Positions 31,199 to 38,532 are shown, numbered from the stretch's first letter. The stretch: 64,000 nt of DNA from Butyricimonas faecalis (GCF_003991565.1 NZ_CP032819.1:1364001-1428000); one strand, 5' to 3'. Notes: generated from the sequence alone by a model not told the origin. A program made the numbers and translations.

Positions 31199-31246
31199 TA
31201 ATGGTTGGTAGATAACCGACCTTTGGGGCGGTTGAGCCGCTTGTTA
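31199..31246 (-). repeat. Cassette site 8
   Basis: TAATGGTTGGTAGATAACC start, GCCGCTTGTTA end. Inner arms pair partly (GATAACC against GGTTGAGCC). Confidence 0.8.
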
Positions 31247-31281
31247 GACACCTTTATTCATTAATAATTTATAGAAATACT

Positions 31282-31950
31282 CTATGCTTTCTGTGTTATT
31301 CCCATATTTCCTCTTTTTTCAAGTAACGAATTGTACTTATTTTCAACTTCTTCAACTCGCCCCATTTGCTTTAATAGGAACAGTCCTTGATATTCTGTAT
31401 TGTTTATAATCCAGTTTATATCTTCTGTTTTCTTGAAAAATTTCAAAGACAGATTTATGCTGGTCAAACATTGCTCTTGCCATGTGGGACTTCCTTCTTT
31501 TTCCAAAATGTTATTCAAATCCTTCAAATCTTCAAAATAAGGGGGTGACCAGAGGCGAAATCTGGCATTGAAACTTTCCAGCGATTCATTTTCCTCTTTA
31601 AGTTCTCTCCAATCCCCAAGTCCGCATAAAGTTACATACTTTTGTTTCAATACCATTTTTATACATTCATCCCGAAAATTATCTTCAAAATTCCGGTATC
31701 CAAAGATTAAGGTTTCTCTGTATAAAACATCAAAATCTTTTAATAGCACTTTATTTTGAACAATAAGCTCGATTGACATAAGAAAACAGCCGTATTTCTT
31801 CCTGAAAGTTATATGATATTGCTGTTCTGTGTTTCCATCAGATAGCTTTCGTACAAAGCGACCACCTCGTACATATCGAAAACCATGTGTAACGAAAGGT
31901 TTTTCCAACACATTCACTATTTGATTCAATATTTCTTTTTTATCAACCAT
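31282..31950 (-). CDS. Cassette protein of unknown family (222 aa), DUF4304-like start
   Basis: A soluble protein. The first 100 residues (LEKPFVTHGFRYVRGGRFVR followed by a strand with YHITFRKKYGCF) resemble the beginning of DUF4304-type proteins ('GF-r-g-g-F-R' then strands). The remainder is helical with LSLKFFKKTEDINWIINNTE. The relation is tentative. It sits between sites 8 and 9. Confidence 0.5.
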   Translation of the reverse strand: MVDKKEILNQIVNVLEKPFVTHGFRYVRGGRFVRKLSDGNTEQQYHITFRKKYGCFLMSIELIVQNKVLLKDFDVLYRETLIFGYRNFEDNFRDECIKMVLKQKYVTLCGLGDWRELKEENESLESFNARFRLWSPPYFEDLKDLNNILEKEGSPTWQEQCLTSINLSLKFFKKTEDINWIINNTEYQGLFLLKQMGRVEEVENKYNSLLEKRGNMGITQKA

Positions 31951-31971
31951 ATAATTTTATTTAGAGGTGTC

Positions 31972-32021
31972 TAATGTTTGGTGGCTAACTAACCTTTATA
32001 GGAATGTTCAGCCGCTTGTTA
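31972..32021 (-). repeat. Cassette site 9
   Basis: TAATGTTTGGTGGCTAACT start, GCCGCTTGTTA end. Arms GGCTAAC/GTTCAGCC have an extra C; the final TTA is a stop codon. Confidence 0.85.
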
Positions 32022-32582
32022 TAATAAGTTTCCAATATCAAAGCCTAATTCTTTTAATACATTTGTTTGTTCTTTTTGGTATTCCAAAGTTCCACTATGG
32101 ATAAAATCTTTATTTACAATATAGCTATTGGGGAAATCCTTGTAATACCTCATTAGAAAGTCTGGTATAATTTCATAAGTATTAAAACAAAATAAAATCT
32201 TACCGGATTTTACTAATCTAATAAACTCCTCTTTACTTTCACATTGATAAAGGTTCCCATCTTCATGAAAAACTCTACATTGATCAAGAAATAATTTCAT
32301 GTTGAAATTAGCAAAATTAGCTAAATATTGAGGGCGTTGCCACCGTGCAATATCTGTACAGTTTGGAGATGATACGACTTTTTCCCATATACCTCGTTTT
32401 ATAGGAAAAGAGTTACAGCTAAAATAGAGACGATAATGGGTTTGAGCAAATGTCTCTTCATTCAGTTCGCCTTCTAATGATGAAAAAACGCCATAACAGT
32501 CGTTTGTCAAAAGTCTTACATAATACAATTCACCACTTCGACCATTAATTTTATAAATTGCCCCCAACTCATATTTTGCCAT
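32019..32582 (-). CDS. Imm26-like immunity protein candidate (187 aa)
   Basis: Begins with MAKYELGAIYKINGRSGELY, a 'K-Y-x-L-G-x-I-Y-x-I' start similar to Imm26-type proteins, then a beta-barrel-like stretch with YVRLLTNDCYGVFSS and a PIKRGIWEKVVSSPN strand. The C-terminal half has DQCRVFHEDGNLYQCESKEE and ends in helices. The Imm26 similarity covers only the N-terminal part and is moderate at best. The stop codon lies in site 9. Confidence 0.5.
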   Translation of the reverse strand: MAKYELGAIYKINGRSGELYYVRLLTNDCYGVFSSLEGELNEETFAQTHYRLYFSCNSFPIKRGIWEKVVSSPNCTDIARWQRPQYLANFANFNMKLFLDQCRVFHEDGNLYQCESKEEFIRLVKSGKILFCFNTYEIIPDFLMRYYKDFPNSYIVNKDFIHSGTLEYQKEQTNVLKELGFDIGNLL

Positions 32583-32605
32583 AATGCTTTGATTTTTATT
32601 TATTA

Positions 32606-32654
32606 TAATGTCCGGTGGCTAACCGACCATTAAGGGAGGTTTAGCCGATTGTTA
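32606..32654 (-). repeat. Cassette site 10
   Basis: TAATGTCCGGTGGCTAACC start, GCCGATTGTTA end. Arms GGCTAACC/GGTTTAGCC have an extra T. Confidence 0.85.
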
Positions 32655-32662
32655 TCGTTCTG

Positions 32663-33100
32663 TTATCTTGTTTCTATTAATTGCCCTATTTCTCCTGTTT
32701 TTACATTAATTGAAAAGCGAAAATCGCAATTTGATATATTGATGAAAAAGTATAAAATTCCATTTTCAACTCTCACATCAACGAAATGTAGTGCTCTACC
32801 ATAATATAGATTCCCGTAAGTAGCAATAAACAAATCAGACACATTCCAAACTACCTGATTTGCTCCGTTCAATACATAAGCTAAATTGAATCCACCTGTA
32901 TATGGATTCTCAACAACACCGACTACATTATCATGTTCTAATAAAATAGCGCACAAACCACCTTTTTCTTGTTTCCGATTATACACCTTTCCATTACATT
33001 CCCATAAAATTTCAATAGGAAGAATATCTCCAACAGAGTAACATGATGTTGTACCCGGAGAAATTGGGCGAATATATTTAAATGACTCTATTTTATTCAT
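32663..33100 (-). CDS. Cassette protein of unknown family (145 aa)
   Basis: A compact beta-rich protein: YSVGDILPIEILWECNGKVY, then GVVENPYTGGFNLAYVLNGA and a strand series near the end (GILYFFINISNCDFRFSIN). No named family recognised. The tight fit between sites 10 and 11 supports it as a cassette gene; immunity is inferred from context only. Confidence 0.55.
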   Translation of the reverse strand: MNKIESFKYIRPISPGTTSCYSVGDILPIEILWECNGKVYNRKQEKGGLCAILLEHDNVVGVVENPYTGGFNLAYVLNGANQVVWNVSDLFIATYGNLYYGRALHFVDVRVENGILYFFINISNCDFRFSINVKTGEIGQLIETR

Positions 33101-33122
33101 TCCATTTATTTTTTATGAACGG

Positions 33123-33169
33123 TAATGTTTGACAGCGTTCCGCTTATTCAGTCGGTTTGCTGTTTGTTA
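33123..33169 (-). repeat. Cassette site 11
   Basis: TAATGTTTGACAGCGTTCCG start, TGCTGTTTGTTA end. Differs from site 4 at only a few bases, and the identity continues into the next gene's 3' flank (ATCGGTCTATTTC). Confidence 0.85.
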
Positions 33170-33174
33170 TCGGT

Positions 33175-33681
33175 CTATTTCATTACACCTAAAATTTTTT
33201 CAAGTACTTCTTCCGGCTTATACCGCAAACTGTCAAATACAGTTTCTTGATATAGCATTTCACGAATAAGCGAAGGTTCTGATAATTCCATGTTTTTTTC
33301 CAATAACGGAACATAATAATCGTGTGACAGAACCCACCAAAGTTCATCTTCAGGAAAAGCCTTAACTTTATATTCGACATAATTCTTAGAATGTATTCTT
33401 TGTATGATTTCAAGAAGTTCGTCACACGATAATGGAATATGGAGTAATGGTGGAGTCCCTATTGAAAGCCTAAGAGTAACCATACAAATAGAGTCATCTT
33501 CCATATATTCAGAAAGAATATCTTTAGTAATAACTTTGTGAGTTAATTCAGAAATTTTCTTTATTATATTCAAACATTTATTGTCCTTTTCACTATCATA
33601 CCCACGTAGTAACCTCGATATTTGCGGACATATTTTTTCTATTTGAATAATTTTAGGTTCTATTTCTTCTCGTAGTTTCAT
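33175..33681 (-). CDS. Cassette protein of unknown family (168 aa)
   Basis: N-terminal helices (EEIEPKIIQIEKICPQISRL), a middle strand with TLRLSIGTPPLLHIPLSCDE, and a C-terminal helical part with DELWWVLSHDYYVPLLEKNM. No family recognised. The gene fills the space between sites 11 and 12 and is as AT-rich as its neighbours. Confidence 0.55.
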   Translation of the reverse strand: MKLREEIEPKIIQIEKICPQISRLLRGYDSEKDNKCLNIIKKISELTHKVITKDILSEYMEDDSICMVTLRLSIGTPPLLHIPLSCDELLEIIQRIHSKNYVEYKVKAFPEDELWWVLSHDYYVPLLEKNMELSEPSLIREMLYQETVFDSLRYKPEEVLEKILGVMK

Positions 33682-33709
33682 AAACTTTTTCTTTTTATTG
33701 TTTGACCGA

Positions 33710-33757
33710 TAATGTCTGGCGGATAATCGAGTTTTTAGAAGATTAATCCGCTTGTTA
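33710..33757 (-). repeat. Cassette site 12
   Basis: TAATGTCTGGCGGATAATC start, CCGCTTGTTA end. Arms GGATAATC/GATTAATCC; the final TTA is a stop codon. Confidence 0.85.
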
Positions 33758-34819
33758 TAAACTCAATTCAATCGCTTTCAATTTCTTAGACTTCAATTTT
33801 TCTAAAGAGTGTTCGCTATATCCCTTTTTAGTAGCTTTTACAGGAATAAGCGTATAAAGAGTAACCATATCCTCTTTGTTATCATATTGATTCGCTGTAT
33901 CAGAGTAGTTATAATCTACGACATAGAATCCAGCCAATTTCTCCGACCAAGAGATTGCGTTGAACCCTTTCTCTGTTTTGGATATAAAATCTCCATCAGA
34001 GAATGTTCTTCCGTTACGGACTTGGTTCGTCAATTCTTTCATTACCATATAAGGGAACTGTGTCTTCTCCATTTTAGAGTATGGATTCCAGCCAAACGGA
34101 AGCACAATAACAAACTCCACATAAGGCTGGGTATATTGGAAATTTCCTACACTGAACAATAACGAATTGTTACCTCTATTAACAACCGCAAGCCTATTGA
34201 ATACACCATTTTCCGTTTCATTGAATTTGTTAGGAATAACTCTGCCAATATTCCAGTCTATATGTTGGGATATGCCACCACCTACTTCAGACCATACATA
34301 ATCGTGGTTGATATTGGACAACGCACCCTTTTCCTTCAGAAAAAGGCTTATTTCGTTATGTCCACTACTAATAGACCAATCAAGAGGAGAAAAAAGTAGA
34401 GTTGTAGTAAGCCTATTTATGTCCGCACCTTTCTCTATAAGATAGCGAACAATCTCAAAATGCCCTTTAGCGGCAGCTTCATTCAAAGCTGCTGTTGTAG
34501 AACTTTCATAAGCATTTATATCTGCGCCATTTTCTATCAATAATTTGACTATTTCTAAATGGTTTCCAGACGAAGCACCCCATAAAGGAGAAAATAATCT
34601 ATCTTTAATACAATTTACATCGGCTCCATATTGAATTAAAGTCTTGCAAATTTCATAAAAACCTTTCTTTGCAGCTCGGCATAAAGGTGGATGAAGCGTA
34701 TATAAATTCTCATCATTCAAATCTAGATCTGAATGTTGGTCGAGTATATTCGACACTTCCTGCACGTTGTTATCGCCAACTGCTTTTTCCAGTTTTATAT
34801 AAATTTCTTTATTATTCAT
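33755..34819 (-). CDS. Ankyrin-repeat plus SUFU-domain immunity protein candidate
   Basis: A 354-residue two-part protein. Residues about 35-165 hold four ankyrin repeats (for example FYEICKTLIQYGADVNCI, HLEIVKLLIENGADINAY). The C-terminal half (about 175-350) matches the suppressor-of-fused (SUFU) family: VNRGNNSLLFSVG, then YVEFVIVLPFGWNP, FPYMVMKELTNQVR and GFYVVDYNYSD. SUFU domains are a known superfamily of toxin immunity proteins in bacteria, and ankyrin-SUFU fusions occur there. The stop codon TAA comes from site 12. Longest cassette of the array. Confidence 0.7.
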   Translation of the reverse strand: MNNKEIYIKLEKAVGDNNVQEVSNILDQHSDLDLNDENLYTLHPPLCRAAKKGFYEICKTLIQYGADVNCIKDRLFSPLWGASSGNHLEIVKLLIENGADINAYESSTTAALNEAAAKGHFEIVRYLIEKGADINRLTTTLLFSPLDWSISSGHNEISLFLKEKGALSNINHDYVWSEVGGGISQHIDWNIGRVIPNKFNETENGVFNRLAVVNRGNNSLLFSVGNFQYTQPYVEFVIVLPFGWNPYSKMEKTQFPYMVMKELTNQVRNGRTFSDGDFISKTEKGFNAISWSEKLAGFYVVDYNYSDTANQYDNKEDMVTLYTLIPVKATKKGYSEHSLEKLKSKKLKAIELSL

Positions 34820-34831
34820 CTATTGAGTTTA

Positions 34832-34878
34832 TAATGTTCGGCGGATAATCTCTCTTACGGAGATTTATCCATTTGTTA
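34832..34878 (-). repeat. Cassette site 13
   Basis: TAATGTTCGGCGGATAATC start, CATTTGTTA end. Arms GGATAATC/GATTTATCC have an extra T. Confidence 0.85.
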
Positions 34879-35476
34879 CCGATGTGCCATTTATTTCTAT
34901 TTCTTTAAATTTTAAAAACTCATTTGCCTTATACAAATGAAGTAATTGCATTTTCATATTTTCATTGACAATGTTTTTATAAAAACCGTATTTATTCCAC
35001 CCTTTTAAAAAGAACCCATCTACAGATGAAGGTATTTTAGACATATCTAACACAAGTGTACTCATGCATTCAAATTCTTCTCGTTTGGAATGAATATTGT
35101 CAACACAATCAATTACTTCATTAAAAATAATTGCCATATAATCAAGTGGGAAATCTCCATATACTGAAACCCTTTTTAAAGAAATTCCTTTTATGGAGGA
35201 CAATTCGTTTATATTCAATATATCTTCTCTGACAAGAAACAAATGGCTGACTTCAGCAAATTCTGGCATTCTTATTTGCCCAAATCCAGATATACTTTTA
35301 GCGATTAGCCCCTTACCTTTGATAAGAGCTTTTATCTGATACCTTTCCGATGAAGATGAATCTATAATTCTTTGAAAATTAATTTCTTTATCTTCATATA
35401 TAAACTCCCACGAATATGTAATACATTTCTTCCATATTCGATTTTCTCCATTCAAGTATATTTTATACCATTTCAT
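34865..35476 (-). CDS. Cassette protein of unknown family (203 aa)
   Basis: A soluble protein with an N-terminal MKWYKIYLNGENRIW, the middle segment MPEFAEVSHLFLVREDILNI, and a C-terminal part containing VDGFFLKGWNKYGFYKNIV and YKANEFLKFKEIEING. The last part faintly recalls Imm11/Imm43-type proteins, but no assignment is made. Its last codons and stop lie inside site 13, so the site contributes the C-terminus. Confidence 0.5.
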   Translation of the reverse strand: MKWYKIYLNGENRIWKKCITYSWEFIYEDKEINFQRIIDSSSSERYQIKALIKGKGLIAKSISGFGQIRMPEFAEVSHLFLVREDILNINELSSIKGISLKRVSVYGDFPLDYMAIIFNEVIDCVDNIHSKREEFECMSTLVLDMSKIPSSVDGFFLKGWNKYGFYKNIVNENMKMQLLHLYKANEFLKFKEIEINGTSVTNG

Positions 35477-35494
35477 ATTGTCATTGTTAATCGG

Positions 35495-35542
35495 TAATGT
35501 CCAGTGGATAATCGACCTTTAAGGGAAATTATCCGTTTGTTA
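35495..35542 (-). repeat. Cassette site 14
   Basis: TAATGTCCAGTGGATAATC start, CCGTTTGTTA end. Arms GGATAATC/AATTATCC pair without the extra base. Confidence 0.85.
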
Positions 35543-35548
35543 GTCGCT

Positions 35549-36442
35549 TTATTCTGCAATATAAGTTTCCAAATATTGAATACCGTTGTAACTGTCTAAT
35601 TCATCCACAAATTTTTTAGGTGTTTCATATGAATCATAATTTTTCTTCTTAATAAAGATTTTCTGATTCCTTTTGTTGTCCTTGAAACCATTGGGTATAT
35701 AGCACACAATACAATTTGATGGCTTTATGTGGTATTCATCAATATCGGACTCAATATACCAGTCAAGGACAAGTTTGTTATCAATCATCATTCTAACAAG
35801 ATTAAAAGGATTTTCGGGTTCATCCTTAATTTCCACAGTTAGAAATTCTGGATAGTAATACTTTATATTAATGTCTTTACAGAACTGACAGCGATGTTCC
35901 GGATTTGGGCGTTTCTTTGTACGACTTTCTTTGTAATCTCGTATTTCTTTCATGTATTCATCTTGATTGAAATACTCCATAAATTCTTCCCGACTTTTAT
36001 CGGTTGTGCCAATCCAAATCATATATTCTAATCCAGCATTAGACCCTTGTACACCTTCAGGCGACAGTTCAAACTCAAACGTACCAAGATAAGTCATGGT
36101 TGTGGCATTCTCTGCCTTCTTAGGAGATATACCCTCACGACAATTATAGCAGATAACAGCATTTGCCATTGTAATATTTTTATCAGCCATCGACAGACTT
36201 ATCTTTTGGGTATCAGCAGGAATAAGGTTAAGTAATCCTGCCAAGCCGTCAGATGTGAATTTCATAATAAGAAAATCCTCATCATAGTTCATTACACCAA
36301 GCTCCTTACAGAACTGGCAACGAAGTTCCTTATTGTCTTCATCATAATCTTTCCACCATTGACGGAAAGCCGATTGATCCATATATTTCTCAACGTCAGC
36401 TTCGGAATCGAATTGACCGACCCATATCATTATCTTACTCAT
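35549..36442 (-). CDS. Duplicated Imm22-type immunity protein
   Basis: The 297 residues are two tandem copies of one domain. Copy 1 (about 1-130) starts KIMIWVGQFDSEADVEKYMD and has CQFCKELGVMNYDEDFLIMK. Copy 2 (about 138-297) starts EYMIWIGTTDKSREEFMEYF and has CQFCKDINIKYYYPEFLTVE. A third shared block is AVICYNC / CIVCYIP. The 'h-hW-V-G-x-F-x-S-E-e-e-h' start with a later F-C-K-e-h-G-h-x-Y-h-D-x-D-F motif is the Imm22 pattern. A doubled immunity domain could bind two related toxins or one dimeric toxin. Confidence 0.7.
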   Translation of the reverse strand: MSKIMIWVGQFDSEADVEKYMDQSAFRQWWKDYDEDNKELRCQFCKELGVMNYDEDFLIMKFTSDGLAGLLNLIPADTQKISLSMADKNITMANAVICYNCREGISPKKAENATTMTYLGTFEFELSPEGVQGSNAGLEYMIWIGTTDKSREEFMEYFNQDEYMKEIRDYKESRTKKRPNPEHRCQFCKDINIKYYYPEFLTVEIKDEPENPFNLVRMMIDNKLVLDWYIESDIDEYHIKPSNCIVCYIPNGFKDNKRNQKIFIKKKNYDSYETPKKFVDELDSYNGIQYLETYIAE

Positions 36443-36467
36443 TTTCTTTTTTTATTTTTCAAGCGAC

Positions 36468-36514
36468 TAATGGGATGCAGCTTGCCGCCGTTTAGGCGGA
36501 ATAGGTGCTTGTTA
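36468..36514 (-). repeat. Cassette site 15
   Basis: TAATGGGATGCAG start, GGTGCTTGTTA end. Inner stem CCGCC/GGCGG; same subtype as site 1 at the far end of the array. Confidence 0.8.
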
Positions 36515-36533
36515 TCAATATTTTCTGTTTTTG

Positions 36534-37025
36534 TTACAAATCAACCGTAAAGATAACTGAACAACCTTCTTTTTGAGCATTCTCATAAAACGATTGAATA
36601 TCTCCACTCCAACCTAAAAGATAATTCAAGGTATCATCATTTTTAGGCAATGAATATTCTTGTTCATTTATCAATGGAAAATTCTTTCGTATAATTTCTT
36701 GCAGATTATTTTGATGTAAATAAACAACTATTTGTTTTACCTCTGAATGAGTTTTCAGAGTAATGATTTCATCTTCTGTTTCAACTAAAAACTCTCCACC
36801 GAACACAATGTTTGTCGGAACAGAATTTTCCTCATCCCACTCGCCACCACCAAGACAATATTGGATACCTTCCCATGCTTTATCCAACTCACAACCACGA
36901 GGCGTTTCCAATAAAGTTTCCTCTATTTCCTCTAACATATAGTCATATCGTTCGTCATGTGGTAAGGAACGAAGTTTGTTCAGTTCATCTTCTTTCAAAG
37001 CATATAAAACACCTAATCTTGACAT
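36534..37025 (-). CDS. DUF1877 (YfbM-like) protein
   Basis: A 163-residue protein matching the DUF1877 layout of E. coli YfbM: an N-terminal strand-helix SRLGVLYALKEDELNKLRSL, then ELDKAWEGIQYCLGGGEWDE, a strand before VFGGEFL, and a C-terminal helix QSFYENAQKEGCSVIFTVD. DUF1877 proteins are found among putative immunity genes. It is the first cassette after the recombinase, the position expected for the newest or best expressed gene. Confidence 0.7.
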   Translation of the reverse strand: MSRLGVLYALKEDELNKLRSLPHDERYDYMLEEIEETLLETPRGCELDKAWEGIQYCLGGGEWDEENSVPTNIVFGGEFLVETEDEIITLKTHSEVKQIVVYLHQNNLQEIIRKNFPLINEQEYSLPKNDDTLNYLLGWSGDIQSFYENAQKEGCSVIFTVDL

Positions 37026-37055
37026 AATTAATTCTCCTATTGTTTAATTTATTGA

Positions 37056-37087
37056 TAATGTTATACTATCAGCCGATTTGGCTGTTA
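37056..37087 (-). repeat. Cassette site 16, short form next to the recombinase
   Basis: TAATG start and GCTGTTA end are kept, but the site is only 32 bases, with inner stem AGCC/GGCT. It lies 13 bases beyond the recombinase stop and may be the primary insertion site, as attI is in integrons. Confidence 0.65.
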
Positions 37088-37100
37088 TTTTCTTTAAGTA

Positions 37101-38219
37101 TCAGACCTCGTCTTCCTCCATCAACAGATCGTCCAACGGGCTTTTGATATTGCTTTTGAAAGTGTCGGCTATGTGGACATACCTTTCTGTCGTCTTGATA
37201 TTGTTATGTCCCATAAGCTCTTTCACTATCTTGATGTCGGTTCCCTGCTCCAGCAGGTGAGTGGCGAACGAATGGCGCAGCAGGTGCGGATAAATCCGTT
37301 TCGTGATTCCCGCTTCCCGGGCCGCTGCCTTCAGCCGTTTCGACACGATACTCTCGGTGAAAGGTTCTCCCGGTCTGTGTTCAAAAAGCCACACTTTCGG
37401 TTTGTATAGTCTGTTATATTCCGTCAGCTTTTTCATCAACGGTCTTGACAGCAGGGTGTAGCGGTCTTTTTTCCCTTTACCCTGCCGCACCCGTATCAGG
37501 GAGCGGGATTCGTTGATGTCGCCGGGTTTCAGTTCCAGCAGTTCGCTGATGCGCAACCCTGCGGAATAGAGTATGGAGAACATACAGAAGAAACGCAGGT
37601 CTGTCACCGTCACGTCGAGTATTTTCTTTATTTCCTCCTTGCTCAACACGTCGGGCAGCGTCTTCTCCCGTTTGGCACGGTTCACCTTGTAACACCGCCG
37701 TTCCTGACCGAGAACTTTCTCGTAATAGAACTTGATGGCGTTGATACGCTGGTTTTGCTGGCAGGAGGATATGTTTTTCTCGTGGATGAGATACAGCAGG
37801 TAGTCGTTTATCTCGCCGGGAGTAACCGTTTCAATCTTACGCCCCTCGAAATGCTGTTGGAAATCGCGGAAATAGGAGGTATATACCCTTACGGTATGGT
37901 CACTGTAACGCACTTGCTGAAGTTTTTCCAGATAGCCTTCCGGCAGTGGCGGCCGTTTGTCTTCCTCTTTACGGGGTGCGGTTTCCTTGATGGCAGAATA
38001 GTCTATAAACGCCATTTTTACATAGCGGTCGAAGAACTCGGCAAGCACGAAATCTTCTGCCGGCAGATAAGCCCTGCCGCCGACAAGCAGTACGTTTTCT
38101 TCCTTCGACAGCGACAAGCGGATGTCATTGTCATTACCGAAAGTCACTTCGACAAATTCTCTCCCGTTTCTTATCACCGGAGAAAGTTTGATCTTGGTTT
38201 TTGGGGTATATATTTCCAT
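37101..38219 (-). CDS. Tyrosine recombinase of the cassette array (XerC/D-like)
   Basis: A 372-residue protein. The N-terminal 85 residues are a small beta domain (EFVEVTFGNDNDIRLSLSKE) not found in plain XerC/D. A core-binding SAM-like domain follows (about 95-170, HTVRVYTSYFRDFQQHFEGR). The catalytic domain has Arg223 (GLRISELLEL), the Lys-containing turn GKGKKDRYT, His312 and Arg315 (HLLRHSFATH), His338 and Tyr347 (TTERYVHI), a complete catalytic set. It reads in the same direction as the cassettes and sits directly upstream of them, unlike integron integrases, which diverge. It is the obvious candidate for moving the cassettes. Confidence 0.9.
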   Translation of the reverse strand: MEIYTPKTKIKLSPVIRNGREFVEVTFGNDNDIRLSLSKEENVLLVGGRAYLPAEDFVLAEFFDRYVKMAFIDYSAIKETAPRKEEDKRPPLPEGYLEKLQQVRYSDHTVRVYTSYFRDFQQHFEGRKIETVTPGEINDYLLYLIHEKNISSCQQNQRINAIKFYYEKVLGQERRCYKVNRAKREKTLPDVLSKEEIKKILDVTVTDLRFFCMFSILYSAGLRISELLELKPGDINESRSLIRVRQGKGKKDRYTLLSRPLMKKLTEYNRLYKPKVWLFEHRPGEPFTESIVSKRLKAAAREAGITKRIYPHLLRHSFATHLLEQGTDIKIVKELMGHNNIKTTERYVHIADTFKSNIKSPLDDLLMEEDEV

Positions 38220-38243
38220 GCCTCACGTTTTGTCGGATATTGA

Positions 38244-38279
38244 AACCCGTTTTCGCAAATTTATAAAAAAACACGGGTT
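38244..38279 (-). promoter_or_regulatory. Promoter and possible operator of the recombinase/array
   Basis: On the minus strand TAAATTTG (38256-38263, then C) is a perfect -7 box, 36 bases before the recombinase ATG. It lies inside an inverted repeat AACCCGT/ACGGGTT (38244-38250, 38273-38279) that could be an operator. No good -33 box is seen. The remaining 38280-38532 gap shows only a weak rightward -7 box TACTTTCG near 38483. Confidence 0.5.
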
Positions 38280-38532
38280 ATCCATGCGCTTTATTGACAT
38301 TTAACAATAGATCCCGACTACCTGACAAATAAGGTGAGGAGCCACGAAAATACCCTCTGCCAAATCCGTCCTTCCCGGCACTCCGTTTCTCCGATTTCCT
38401 CTGCCCTGCGCCACAAGCGGCCACTTCTGTGCCCGATGCTTCCATAGCCTTTCCAACTCTTTTACGTTCAGCCGGTTCCCCTTACTTTCGTTCCCGCATC
38501 GCTATTGGTGCTAACTAAAAACACTCGTAATT

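Larger units (their letters stand above)
26697..37087 (-). mobile_element. Immunity-gene cassette array (rAID-like), 15 cassettes and 16 recombination-site repeats
   Basis: Fifteen leftward single-gene cassettes are separated by sixteen related palindromic sites at 26697, 27343, 28023, 28705, 29524, 29872, 30421, 31199, 31972, 32606, 33123, 33710, 34832, 35495, 36468 and 37056. A co-directional tyrosine recombinase lies at the upstream end. The region is clearly more AT-rich than the ICE genes on both sides. Several products resemble polymorphic-toxin immunity proteins. This matches the recombinase-associated acquired interbacterial defence clusters described in Bacteroidales and is organised like an integron. 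That the sites recombine is inferred from structure. Confidence 0.85.

Noticed and set aside
26697..37087. CRISPR array
   Set aside because: The repeats are palindromic, variable and separated by whole genes of 300-1100 bases, not by short uniform spacers.
26697..38219. Classical class 1-type integron
   Set aside because: The recombinase reads in the same direction as the cassettes, has an extra N-terminal domain, and no resistance cassettes are present; the rAID description fits better.
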